This document shows positions 26,242-34,555 of a DNA stretch of 64,000 nt, piece after piece (within the stretch, counting starts at the first letter, position 1; the number at the start of each line of letters is the position of its first letter). Source of the DNA: an uncultured Erysipelotrichaceae bacterium. Its GTDB lineage: Bacteria; Bacillota_I; Bacilli_A; Erysipelotrichales; Erysipelotrichaceae. The notes under the pieces are model-generated. The model did no database searches, had not been told where the DNA came from, and was given only the letters and a program-made list of their open reading frames with translations. The stretch spans positions 42,255-106,254 of the forward strand of contig CANDJN010000004.1 of NCBI GenBank assembly GCA_947385085.1, in the 5' to 3' direction. Both the position numbers and the translations under genes were made by a program.

Positions 26242-26460
26242 ATGGATAAAAAAGGTGAGTATACCCGTTGCGACGAATGTGGAAGCAAATTTCTAAAATC
26301 AAGTTCCAAAATGATGGCACTATGTCCAGAATGTTCTCATATCCTGTATGGCTATCCGAATTGTGATCATGTTTTCAAAAATGGCAAATGTATCTATTGT
26401 CATTGGGATGGGAGTCGAAGTGACTATATAAAACGGCTGTTGAATGATGACGAAACATAA
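26242..26460 (+). CDS. Small zinc-ribbon protein
   Basis: A 72-residue protein with an orderly Cys array: CDECGSKF (CxxC), LCPECSH (CxxC), YPNCDH and GKCIYCHWDGS (CxxC). These can form two zinc sites. GGAGAGGTG precedes ATG 26242, which is preferred to an earlier in-frame Met. No known domain name is certain; such proteins often bind nucleic acid or stabilise protein partners. Stands alone, with a terminator shared with the convergent aconitase gene. Confidence 0.68.
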   Translation: MDKKGEYTRCDECGSKFLKSSSKMMALCPECSHILYGYPNCDHVFKNGKCIYCHWDGSRSDYIKRLLNDDET

Positions 26461-26522
26461 ATTCCTGTTGTAGAATTTGCCACAGTTAAACCGAATAACA
26501 GCTACCCATAAAAAATAGCACA

Positions 26523-26560
26523 ATAAAACAAGAGTCATTACATTCTCTTGTTTTATTTTT
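26523..26560. terminator. Bidirectional terminator between zinc-ribbon and aconitase genes
   Basis: ATAAAACAAGAG / CTCTTGTTTTAT twelve-base arms with T-rich flanks on both sides, placed between convergent genes. Confidence 0.85.
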
Positions 26561-26568
26561 AAGTGATC

Positions 26569-28500
26569 TTATGATTGATGAGCCTTGATATAATTCAATG
26601 TTCCTCCTGCCAACAGGGTATCAATATCCAGCTTGGATAAGCTGTGTGTACATTCAAATTGTGTATTCGTTGTGAGATTTTCCACGACGATCGACTGATT
26701 AGGCTGTAAGGCATGGGTGTTGCGAATGATCAAGATATCTTCCTCATGAATATGATCGTAATCATCTTCTTTTACAAAGCATAACGGCAAAATGCCGAAG
26801 TTGATTAAATTGGCAAGATGAATACGGGCAAAGCTTTTGGCAATTATGGCCTTGATACCTAAATACATCGGTGCCAGCGCCGCATGTTCACGTGATGAAC
26901 CCTGTCCATAGTTACTGCCTGCGACGATGATGCCGCCGCCCTTTTCCTTGCACAAATCCGCAAAATTGGCTTTGACATCGCGGAATACAAAGGTGGAAAT
27001 CTTTTCGATGTTGGAGCGATAAGGCAGTACCTTGGCTCCGGCAGGCATGATATGATCGGTAGTGATGTTGTCCTCTACCTTTAAAATGACCTGCTTTTCA
27101 ATCGTATCACTCATCGCTGAATTGCTTGGCAGCGGCTTGATATTGGGACCGCGCATTACTTCTACCGCTTGTGCCGTTTCAGGATTTGGCTTAATGATAC
27201 AGCGATCATCAATTAAGAAATGCTCAGGCTCCTTGGGCAATTCATAATTCGCATCGCGAGGATCAGTGATGACACCGTTAATGGCGCTGATCGCTGCGGT
27301 TTCCGGAGATACCAGACAAACGCGTGCGCTTAAGGTGCCGCTGCGTCCATAGAAGTTGCGATTAAAGGTACGCAGAGACAAGGCGTCCGTACAAGGAGAC
27401 TGTCCCATACCGATACAGGGACCGCATGTGCTTTCAAGAATTCGCGCACCCGCTGCGATCATATCGGCAAGTGCACCGTTGCGGGCAATCATATTCAACA
27501 CCTGTTTGGATCCGGGTGAAATACAAAGGGAGACATTTTCCTTGATCACCTGTCCCTTAAGAATCGCAGCTACGCTCATCATATCCATATAGGAGGAATT
27601 GGTACAGCTGCCGATTGCACACTGATCAACCTTCATGCCGGCGACTTCCCGAACCGTCTTGATATTGTCAGGACTGTGGGGCATCGCAATCATCGGCTCT
27701 AATGTATTCAAATCAATCGTATAGCTTTCATCGTAGATCGCATCGTCATCGGCGCTTAACGCCACAAAATCATTTTCGCGATCCTGCATTTTTAAAAAGC
27801 GTTTGGTTACTTCATCGCTGGGGAAGATCGAAGTCGTTGCGCCCAGTTCCGCACCCATATTGGTAATGGTGGCACGCTGTGGAATACTCAGTGTTTTTAC
27901 ACCCTCACCACAGTATTCAATCACCTTGCCCACACCGCCTTTGACCGTAAGCATAGACAATAGCTTTAAAATAATATCCTTGGAGGATACACCCTTTTGA
28001 AGCTTGCCGATCAGTTCAACCTTTACTACCTTGGGCATTGTTAAGTGAAAGGGTCTTCCGGCCATTGCACATGCGACGTCTAAACCCCCCGAGCCAATCG
28101 CCAAGGCGCCGATTCCTCCCGCTGTCGGGGTATGCGAATCACTTCCCAATAAGGTTTTACCCGGCTTGGCAAAGCGCTCTAAATGCACCTGATGGCAAAT
28201 ACCGTTACCGGCTCTAGAGAAATAAATGCCGTGCTTTGCCGCAACACTTTGTAAATAGCGGTGATCATCGGCATTTTCAAAGCCGCTTTGTAAGGTGTTA
28301 TGATCAACATAGCTGACTGACAATTCCGTCTTTACTTGATCAATCCCCATCGCCTCTAACTGTAAATAGGCCATGGTACCGGTCGCATCCTGGGTTAATG
28401 TTTGATCGATGTGAATGGCAATGGGAGTTCCACGCTCCATGTCACCTTCTATACAATGAGCCTTCAGAATCTTTTCTGTCATGGTTGGCATATCGTTCAT
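26569..28500 (-). CDS. Aconitate hydratase
   Basis: A 643-residue [4Fe-4S] enzyme isomerising citrate to isocitrate. Cluster-ligand cysteines are seen in GSCTNSSYMDM and STCGPCIGMGQSP; the substrate-binding GSDSHTPTAGGIGALAIG and the swivel-domain GSNYGQGSSREHAALAP complete the fold. The size fits the mitochondrial/clostridial-type enzyme rather than the 890-residue AcnA. It is divergent from citrate synthase and isocitrate dehydrogenase, giving the complete citrate-to-2-oxoglutarate branch. 3-isopropylmalate or homoaconitate dehydratase is unlikely because the two halves are fused. Confidence 0.94.
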   Translation of the reverse strand: MNDMPTMTEKILKAHCIEGDMERGTPIAIHIDQTLTQDATGTMAYLQLEAMGIDQVKTELSVSYVDHNTLQSGFENADDHRYLQSVAAKHGIYFSRAGNGICHQVHLERFAKPGKTLLGSDSHTPTAGGIGALAIGSGGLDVACAMAGRPFHLTMPKVVKVELIGKLQKGVSSKDIILKLLSMLTVKGGVGKVIEYCGEGVKTLSIPQRATITNMGAELGATTSIFPSDEVTKRFLKMQDRENDFVALSADDDAIYDESYTIDLNTLEPMIAMPHSPDNIKTVREVAGMKVDQCAIGSCTNSSYMDMMSVAAILKGQVIKENVSLCISPGSKQVLNMIARNGALADMIAAGARILESTCGPCIGMGQSPCTDALSLRTFNRNFYGRSGTLSARVCLVSPETAAISAINGVITDPRDANYELPKEPEHFLIDDRCIIKPNPETAQAVEVMRGPNIKPLPSNSAMSDTIEKQVILKVEDNITTDHIMPAGAKVLPYRSNIEKISTFVFRDVKANFADLCKEKGGGIIVAGSNYGQGSSREHAALAPMYLGIKAIIAKSFARIHLANLINFGILPLCFVKEDDYDHIHEEDILIIRNTHALQPNQSIVVENLTTNTQFECTHSLSKLDIDTLLAGGTLNYIKAHQS

Positions 28501-28599
28501 CCTCTCTTTACATTCGTATCATATGACAATTGCTTTACTTTTTTATCTTAAATATTATAACAGATAATGATAGAAAATTTCATATAATATTGAAAGATA

Positions 28600-28608
28600 T
28601 GATATAAT
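28600..28608 (+). promoter_or_regulatory. Extended -10 promoter of the citrate synthase-isocitrate dehydrogenase operon
   Basis: TGA TATAAT ending at 28608, about 30 bases before the chosen start. The 28501-28600 interval presumably carries the divergent aconitase promoter as well. Confidence 0.6.
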
Positions 28609-28638
28609 GGATGAAACAAAATGAAAGCAGGTGATGAC

Positions 28639-29976
28639 ATGGATCAAAATATTATGGATTTTTATCATAAAGGATCTGCGTTTACCGATATTCCCAACGA
28701 ATATTTTAAACAATATGATATAAAAAAAGGATTGCGTAATGAGGATGGTACCGGGGTGCGTGTCGGCTTAACGAAAATTGCCGATGTTGTCGGCTATGCA
28801 TATCAGGATGGCAAAAAGGTGGACGTGCCGGGCAGGCTTTATTATCGCGGCATTGAAATCAGTGACCTGATTCACGGTCGTTACGCACAGGATCATGTTT
28901 TCGCTTTTGAAGAAACGTGTTTTTTGTTGTTGTTTGGTTATCTTCCCACTGTCCATGAACTGGAGGATTTTATCAAGGTGCTTCAAAATCAATATGAGCT
29001 GCCGGATCAGTTTTTGGAAAATGTCATCCTGCAAATGCCGTCGGGTAATTTAATGAATCAGCTACAGCAGGCGGTATTGTCGCTATATGATTTTGATGAG
29101 AATGCCGATGATGTCAGCGTTGCGAATACGCTGCGCCAGGGTCTATCCATCATTGCCAAGCTGCCTTCCTTGTTATGCTATGCGTATCATTCGATGGCGC
29201 ATCACTTTGAACGGGCGTCGCTGCACATTCATTATCCGCTACCTAATTATGGCATGGCGGAAAACATCCTGCATATGTTAAGAGCTGACAGCAGCTTTAC
29301 TCCGCAGGAAGCGAAGATTTTGGATTTGATGCTTGTCTTGCATGCGGATCATGGCGGCGGAAACAATTCTACCTTTACCAATGTGGTCGTCGCTTCCACC
29401 GGTACGGATATATATTCTGCGGTGGCCGCATCAATTGGTTCACTGAAAGGGCCGCGCCATGGCGGTGCCAATTTACAGGTATGCAATATGATGAATGAGG
29501 TCATTGAAAAAATCGGTATGGATGCGGATGATGAAAGCATGCGTCAAATTCAAAGACAGCTTCTGCATAAGGAGTTATATGATCACAGCGGTTTGATTTA
29601 CGGCATGGGTCATGCGATCTATACGAAATCCGATCCGCGCGCTGAGCTGTTGAAGGAACATTTGGCACAGCTGGCAAAGGAAAAAAATGAGGAACAGCGC
29701 TTGGCCTTTTATCGCCGCTTTGAAGCGAATGCCAAAGAGCTGATTCAGGCGGAAAAGGGCATCTGCGTCAGCGCCAATGTGGATTTTTACAGCGGCTTGG
29801 TTTATGAGCTTTTGCACATACCGCATGATTTGTTTACTCCGTTGTTTGTATGCTCACGTATGGTCGGATGGCTCGCTCACAATATTGAAAATAAATTATA
29901 TGATGGCAGAATTATGAGACCTGCCACCAAATACGTAGGTAACCTACAGGAATATGTTCCGATAGAAAAGAGGTAA
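28639..29976 (+). CDS. gltA: Citrate synthase
   Basis: Condenses acetyl-CoA and oxaloacetate. The 445-residue chain shows LYYRGIEISDLIHG, LVLHADHGGGNNSTFTNVVVASTGTDIYSAVAASIGSLKGPRHGGAN (two catalytic His regions) and GMGHAIYTKSDPRAELL. These match the clostridial-type enzyme. Start ATG 28639 is favoured by GCAGGTGA six bases upstream; an in-frame ATG at 28621 has no such site. The isocitrate dehydrogenase gene follows five bases after the stop. 2-methylcitrate synthase is possible, but the neighbours favour citrate. Confidence 0.92.
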   Translation: MDQNIMDFYHKGSAFTDIPNEYFKQYDIKKGLRNEDGTGVRVGLTKIADVVGYAYQDGKKVDVPGRLYYRGIEISDLIHGRYAQDHVFAFEETCFLLLFGYLPTVHELEDFIKVLQNQYELPDQFLENVILQMPSGNLMNQLQQAVLSLYDFDENADDVSVANTLRQGLSIIAKLPSLLCYAYHSMAHHFERASLHIHYPLPNYGMAENILHMLRADSSFTPQEAKILDLMLVLHADHGGGNNSTFTNVVVASTGTDIYSAVAASIGSLKGPRHGGANLQVCNMMNEVIEKIGMDADDESMRQIQRQLLHKELYDHSGLIYGMGHAIYTKSDPRAELLKEHLAQLAKEKNEEQRLAFYRRFEANAKELIQAEKGICVSANVDFYSGLVYELLHIPHDLFTPLFVCSRMVGWLAHNIENKLYDGRIMRPATKYVGNLQEYVPIEKR

Positions 29977-29980
29977 TAAT

Positions 29981-30973
29981 ATGACGCAAAAAATAACGGT
30001 TTTAAAGGGAGATGGCATCGGTCCGGAAATCAGCGATGCGGTCATGAAGATTTTACAGGCATCCGGCAGTGATGTGGAATTTGAATGCTTTGAAGTCGGT
30101 GAAAATGCCGGCGACGGCGAACTCATCCCTGATGCGGCCTTTACATCGTTTGAACAAAATCGCATCATGTTAAAGGCGCCGATTACTACGCCGATCGGCA
30201 AGGGTTTTCGTTCATTAAACGTCATGTTGCGGAAACGCTATGATTTATATGCAAACATCCGTCCTGCGAAAGCGAATCCGGCGGTCGCGACCCCATTTTC
30301 CAATGTGGATATTGTGACGTTTCGGGAAAATACTGAGGATCTGTATATCGGTGAAGAAACACAGGTCGATGAAAATACTGTTCATGCGCTTAAGCTGATA
30401 ACGCGCAAGGCGAGTGAGCGAATTATTCGCGATGCCTTTTACTATGCGCAAAGTCATCAGCGCAAAAAGGTAACGTGTGTGCATAAAGCAAATATTTTGA
30501 AGCTAAGCGATGGTATGTTTCTGGATATTTTCCATGAGATTGCCAAAGAATTTCCACATGTGGAAGCAGATGATAAGATCATCGATGCACTCTGTATGCG
30601 CCTAGTGATGAATCCCGGCGATTTTGACGTATTGGTCATGCCTAACCTGTATGGTGATATTGTCAGTGATTTAACCGCCGGATTAATTGGTGGATTAGGT
30701 TTATTGCCGTCAAGCAATATGGGCAAGGATTATGCGATGTTTGAAGCGGTTCACGGCAGTGCACCCGATATTGCCGGCAAGCATATAGCCAATCCTACGG
30801 CGTTATTGTGGTCGGCATGTATGATGCTGGAACATATGGGGCAAGTGGATTGTGCCAGACGTATCCGTAAAGCCGTCGATCACGTATTAATGCAGGGAAC
30901 GCATTTAACGCCTGATTTACATGGTAACGCCTCTACCGAAGCATACCGTGATGCGATTATTGCGGCGTTATAA
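29981..30973 (+). CDS. icd: Isocitrate dehydrogenase, NAD-type
   Basis: Oxidatively decarboxylates isocitrate to 2-oxoglutarate. The 330 residues fit the homodimeric, short beta-decarboxylating family. Motifs: LKGDGIGPEISDAVMKI, RENTEDLYIGEE (substrate loop, with the TED form of IDH rather than IPMDH), MPNLYGDIVSDLTAGLIGG and FEAVHGSAPDIAGKHIANPTA. Two acidic/neutral residues replace the NADP-binding Lys-Tyr pair as far as I can see, suggesting NAD. It completes the pathway with citrate synthase and the divergent aconitase, probably feeding glutamate synthesis. Confidence 0.9.
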   Translation: MTQKITVLKGDGIGPEISDAVMKILQASGSDVEFECFEVGENAGDGELIPDAAFTSFEQNRIMLKAPITTPIGKGFRSLNVMLRKRYDLYANIRPAKANPAVATPFSNVDIVTFRENTEDLYIGEETQVDENTVHALKLITRKASERIIRDAFYYAQSHQRKKVTCVHKANILKLSDGMFLDIFHEIAKEFPHVEADDKIIDALCMRLVMNPGDFDVLVMPNLYGDIVSDLTAGLIGGLGLLPSSNMGKDYAMFEAVHGSAPDIAGKHIANPTALLWSACMMLEHMGQVDCARRIRKAVDHVLMQGTHLTPDLHGNASTEAYRDAIIAAL

Positions 30974-31022
30974 AGAATGATTATGGTCACCCTTGCCATA
31001 CTAACGACAAGGAGGCGATACC

Positions 31023-31391
31023 ATGATCACAAATATTATGCGGATCACATTAAACGTCAGTGATCAAAATGCGGCGCGTGAATTCTGGGTGGATAAGCTA
31101 GACTTTCAGGTGATGAATGATGTAAAGATGGATCAAAATCATTGGCTGGAAGTAGCGCCGCCCAACTGTTCTACGCGCTTTGTCCTATATGAAAAGAAGG
31201 CAGTTAAAACAAAACAACACGATGCGCCGGCGGTAATCTTATCCTGCACACATTTGGGAGATACACGAAAGACCTTAATGAAACGCGGCGTGGAGATGGA
31301 AGATATTATTACGATGCCATATGGACAGATGTGCGTTTTTTATGATCCTGATCACAATGCGTTTATGCTTAGAGAAGATAAAAACGGGTAA
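31023..31391 (+). CDS. VOC-family (glyoxalase/bleomycin-resistance fold) protein
   Basis: A 122-residue protein with the typical start MITNIMRITLNVSDQNAAREFWVDKLDFQVMNDV, a middle HWLEVAPPNCSTRFVLYEK and end MPYGQMCVFYDPDHNAFMLRE. The paired beta-alpha-beta-beta-beta units of the vicinal oxygen chelate fold are evident. The substrate cannot be assigned. AGGAGG precedes the start. It lies 49 bases after isocitrate dehydrogenase with no clear terminator between, so read-through is possible. Confidence 0.82.
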   Translation: MITNIMRITLNVSDQNAAREFWVDKLDFQVMNDVKMDQNHWLEVAPPNCSTRFVLYEKKAVKTKQHDAPAVILSCTHLGDTRKTLMKRGVEMEDIITMPYGQMCVFYDPDHNAFMLREDKNG

Positions 31392-31474
31392 CATGAATCC
31401 TGAGATTTCATTGAAGAACATTGATGAAACAATGATTCCATGTTAGAATAATGGAAGAAGGCAGGCGGGTAAAT

Positions 31475-31846
31475 ATGAAGCTACAAGAATCCGGTGAAGA
31501 TTATTTAGAATCGATTTTAAAAATAGAACAGCAAAAGGAAACAGTGCGATCTGTGGATGTAGCCAATGATCTGCAAGTGTCCAAGCCCAGTGTCAGCCGT
31601 GCTATTCATGTGTTGGAGGAACAGGGCTTATTGACCATGGATGAAAGCTCACGTTTAATTTTGAGTGAAAAGGGTCGGGCGATTGCCGAGAAAATCTATG
31701 AGCGTCATCTTTTATTTACCAAGTTCTTTATCCAATTGGGTGTGGATGAAAGTGTAGCGGCGAAGGATGCCTGTCGTATGGAACACACGTTGAGCGATGA
31801 ATCGTTTGCGGCATTGAAGACGTTTATTGAGACTCATATGAAGTAA
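31475..31846 (+). CDS. DtxR/MntR-family metal-dependent regulator
   Basis: A 123-residue protein. MKLQESGEDYLESILKIEQQ gives the Asp and Glu metal ligands at the N terminus, a winged helix follows (VRSVDVANDLQVSKPSVSRAIHVLEEQGLL), and the dimerisation part has HLLFTKFFIQLGV and CRMEHTLSDESFAAL with the second set of ligands. The length fits MntR without an SH3 domain. The start at 31475 fits the family; an upstream in-frame Met would add eight residues. Metal (Mn or Fe) and targets are not determined; no transporter lies next to it. Confidence 0.88.
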   Translation: MKLQESGEDYLESILKIEQQKETVRSVDVANDLQVSKPSVSRAIHVLEEQGLLTMDESSRLILSEKGRAIAEKIYERHLLFTKFFIQLGVDESVAAKDACRMEHTLSDESFAALKTFIETHMK

Positions 31847-31850
31847 TAAT

Positions 31851-31877
31851 GCGTAATCTTGACGGTTGCGCTTTTTT
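31851..31877 (+). terminator. Terminator of the metal-regulator gene
   Basis: GCGTAATC / GGTTGCGC arms pair with two wobbles around a five-base loop, then six T. Confidence 0.75.
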
Positions 31878-32240
31878 GTTGAAAGGTCTTATGCATGGTT
31901 ACCATATAAAAGCTTAACTATTACCTTGAAACTTACGGTATGGTCTATATGATTCTTAACAGCCCATGCGCCTTTGGGAATATAGAATCGTTTCTGATCC
32001 TTAATTTACTGAAAATTTGGCATTTGCTGAAATTTAGTCCATCTATTAAAAGCAGTATGTGTCACGACAGGAAAAGAAAAAAGCGAAGCACAAAGGGCGG
32101 TAACAGGATAATGGAAAATCAAGAATGGAAATTACCTCTGAAAAAAAGTAAGAATACGGTAAAACTGGTTTCCTATATTTTGATGCACAGGTAATTTCCC
32201 TATTTGCAGAAATAAGCCCCATAATAAAGTTAGGGGGAAT
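31878..32240. other. Non-coding or degenerate stretch
   Basis: Only short overlapping frames without ribosome binding sites are present on either strand. Nothing recognisable was found before the MerR-type promoter. Base composition is AT-richer than the metabolic genes to the left. Confidence 0.5.
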
Positions 32241-32243
32241 AGC

Positions 32244-32275
32244 TTGACATTCCCCCGCAGGGGATACCTTATACT
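32244..32275 (+). promoter_or_regulatory. MerR-type promoter with long spacer and internal dyad
   Basis: TTGACA (32244-32249) and TATACT (32270-32275) are separated by 20 bases, longer than normal. The spacer contains the dyad TCCCC-CGCA-GGGGA (32251-32264). Overlong spacers with a central dyad are the hallmark of MerR-family controlled promoters. Confidence 0.72.
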
Positions 32276-32296
32276 TAATATTAGGAGGTAGAAAAA

Positions 32297-32428
32297 ATGT
32301 ATTTGATAAGCCAATTTTCAAAAATTTCAGGCTTGACGGTTAAGGCATTACGATATTATGACGAGCAAAATATCCTAAAACCGATGAAAAGAGAAAAAAA
32401 GCGGCCAGCAAATGGTCGCCTTTTATAA
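32297..32428 (+). pseudogene. MerR-family regulator, truncated after the first helix-turn-helix
   Basis: ATG 32297 follows an ideal AGGAGGT site, and the first 30 residues, MYLISQFSKISGLTVKALRYYDEQNILKP, are a perfect MerR N terminus. After that the frame runs into unrelated sequence and stops at 43 residues. The rest of the winged helix, dimerisation helix and effector domain are missing. A deletion joined the 5' end of the gene to a hairpin-forming sequence. The 5' signals are intact. Confidence 0.8.
32401..32425 (+). terminator. Hairpin at the end of the MerR fragment
   Basis: GCGGCCA / TGGTCGC with a five-base loop and CTTTTAT, overlapping the last codons of the fragment. Confidence 0.65.
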
Positions 32429-32503
32429 CCATTTCATAAGGAATAGGTTCCATACTCCCTATGTGAATTTTCCCTTTTCTCAAAATATAAATAAGAAGAG
32501 CTT

Positions 32504-33079
32504 TTATTGATAAAAGCCAAATTTATGGAGGTTATACCAATTCATTATGTTTTGTTTTGATTTTACGTTCAGCAACATTAATATTTTCATTGCGAATTCT
32601 AAAGCACCTGAACCATTGGCAGTAATAATATTTGCGTCACAAACAGCTTGCTGCTCCAAAAAATTATGATCACCCTTATAATGCGGCGCTTGCGATTTCA
32701 AATATTCAAGGCTATTACCAGAATGCTTGACCTCATTTAAAAAACCGTTTTCTGCCATAAAGTTAACAGCGTTACAGATTGCTCCAACCGGAATGTGATT
32801 GCTGATTGCGTATTCCACTAAGGGTAGCACGTCATTGTTTTTTTGCTCTGTCCATGCGTTTCCACCTGCTAAAATCAAAAGACTGAAATCAGCGGGATAA
32901 TCAGCTAAAGAATAATCAGGCAAAACGTGAAAACCGCCCATAGAGATTTTGGTTTTTTTATCAAGACTGATGGTTTTCACGACGTAGTCTGTTTCAGAGG
33001 AATTGAGTTCCGAGCACACAAAGGCAGGCTCCCAATCTGCATATCCATTGAAGATAAAAACTAGAATTTCTTTTTTCAT
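32504..33079 (-). CDS. DJ-1/PfpI-family protein
   Basis: A 191-residue class I glutamine amidotransferase-like protein. MKKEILVFIFNGYADWEPAF begins the Rossmann-like core, LLILAGGNAW is the conserved Gly segment and VGAICNAVNFMAENGFL holds the nucleophile-elbow Cys; a later ANIITANGSGALEFAMKIL matches the family. The start at 33079 follows AAAGGTGG. Members include chaperones, deglycases and transcription-linked enzymes, so function stays open. It lies downstream of a WYL regulator in the same direction, a common pairing for stress-response genes. Confidence 0.87.
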   Translation of the reverse strand: MKKEILVFIFNGYADWEPAFVCSELNSSETDYVVKTISLDKKTKISMGGFHVLPDYSLADYPADFSLLILAGGNAWTEQKNNDVLPLVEYAISNHIPVGAICNAVNFMAENGFLNEVKHSGNSLEYLKSQAPHYKGDHNFLEQQAVCDANIITANGSGALEFAMKILMLLNVKSKQNIMNWYNLHKFGFYQ

Positions 33080-33119
33080 TTTTATTACCACCTTTCGTAA
33101 ATTATTATACAATACAAAA

Positions 33120-33140
33120 GGTGACAGCTAGTTTGTCACC
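33120..33140 (-). terminator. Hairpin between WYL regulator and PfpI-like gene
   Basis: GGTGACA / TGTCACC perfect arms overlap the regulator stop codon and run into CTTTTGT on the minus strand. It could be a terminator or an operator: a TATAAT box for the PfpI-like gene follows 17 bases later. Confidence 0.65.
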
Positions 33141-34077
33141 CTTTATAAAAAACATTTACTTTTTTCACTCGATTTACTATGTCATTATAAAGCTCTGGCG
33201 GTGATATTACTCGAACCTTGTCCAACATTTCAAAAACCAAATTACTTATAGATGATAAATTCGAAGTATAAAAACATATTTGCCCCGTATCTAACTGACT
33301 GTCTATATTTGAAAAAAATGAAGCGTCTATTTTCTTGGTGAGTTCAAACTCATCTTTCACATCATACTCTAATATAACTTTGACAGATCCGTTTCGGCAA
33401 TGCTTGGAAAAGAGGTCTTTTGCATATTCTCTTTCAAGATTAATGCTGGTTATCTTTTGTCGCTCAAAAATATCCGCTAACACTTCATGGGAAACGATAC
33501 GCCTGAGTTTAAACAATCGAAAATCATTTCGCTTTCGGCAATAAGCGTATAGATACCAGTCAGATTGTTTAAAAATCAATTTATATGGTTCTACAATCCG
33601 TATCTCTCGTGAATTTTTTGATACATATTCAAGAGAAACACAATGATTGTTGCATATTGCCTTGTGCAATGAATCTGCTTTATCATGTGTAACGCTATCT
33701 TCAAACCATGCCGAAAAATCGATAGCAAATTCGCTTTGTGAAAATATATCGTCTTCTCTTTCAGGCATCAATTTTGCCATCAGATTATTAACAGAAATAT
33801 CATTGTTGATACTTTTCAGCCCTTTTAAGGCTGTAAATATTTTACTTGTATCATCAGTTGATAAAATCTTTTTGTTTATTTTATATCCCTCAATGACAGA
33901 AATACCGCCACCGATCCCTGGATAAGAAATTATGGGTATACCGGCAAGGCTTAGTGTATCTAAATCACGAAAAATAGTCCTTTTAGAGACTTCAAAACGG
34001 TCTGCCAATTCTTGAACTGTTATTTTATCAACATCAGCTAGAACACAAAGCAAGCCGATTAAACGCTGTATCTTCAT
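33136..34077 (-). CDS. HTH and WYL-domain transcriptional regulator (YafY-like)
   Basis: A 313-residue regulator. An N-terminal winged helix (residues 1-65: IQRLIGLLCVLADVDKITVQELADRFEVSKRTIFRDLDTLSLAGIP) of the HTH_11 type is followed by a WYL domain near 140-210 (VEPYKLIFKQSDWYLYAYCRKRNDFRLFKLRRI) and a WYL C-terminal extension. WYL domains sense ligands such as nucleotides or nucleic-acid breaks in studied cases. It probably controls the adjacent PfpI-like gene. The gene is AT-rich and lies in a patchy stretch, suggesting acquisition. Confidence 0.88.
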   Translation of the reverse strand: MKIQRLIGLLCVLADVDKITVQELADRFEVSKRTIFRDLDTLSLAGIPIISYPGIGGGISVIEGYKINKKILSTDDTSKIFTALKGLKSINNDISVNNLMAKLMPEREDDIFSQSEFAIDFSAWFEDSVTHDKADSLHKAICNNHCVSLEYVSKNSREIRIVEPYKLIFKQSDWYLYAYCRKRNDFRLFKLRRIVSHEVLADIFERQKITSINLEREYAKDLFSKHCRNGSVKVILEYDVKDEFELTKKIDASFFSNIDSQLDTGQICFYTSNLSSISNLVFEMLDKVRVISPPELYNDIVNRVKKVNVFYKG

Positions 34078-34555
34078 TTGTATTATACCTGACTTTCATG
34101 TTATTCGTTGTCCATTTTATCATACCATAACGAAATTTTCTATTGATACTTTAGCCCCTTGAAGATTATTTAAAGCATTACTATACTCTCTGTTGATTGT
34201 AACGTAAACAGGGAACATTGATAGAAGTATCCAATAAAGGAAACAGTAGTCAAAGAGCCAATAAACAAGTGAGCAATCACAGTTTATTGCCTCTGTTTCA
34301 TTTGATAATTTTTTAAAGCAAACGTTTAACATATAAAAAACGGCGTTATGGGAAAGTATGCGATGCCCGAAAGAATAAACAAACACTCTCCAGACCTGTT
34401 TGAATTTTGAGGATATTATATGTTCTTTATATCCTATACAAGCTTTCGATATGGATAAAACCCTCTAAATAAGTGATAGTATAATAATTTTTATGAGCTT
34501 TACGAGAAAAAATAAATAATTTCGTATATAATAATAGAGAGAGGAGGGTGGATAG
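34078..34555 (+). promoter_or_regulatory. Intergenic region with promoters for the 361-residue gene
   Basis: No supported gene on either strand. A TATAAT box at 34527-34532 lies 24 bases before the next start, and another TATAAT occurs some 45 bases further upstream. The minus-strand promoter of the WYL gene should also lie here. Confidence 0.5.

Noticed and set aside
34120..34386. 88-codon minus-strand open frame upstream of the WYL gene
   Set aside because: Unusual Cys/Tyr/Trp-rich sequence with no start signal or known domain; treated as non-coding.
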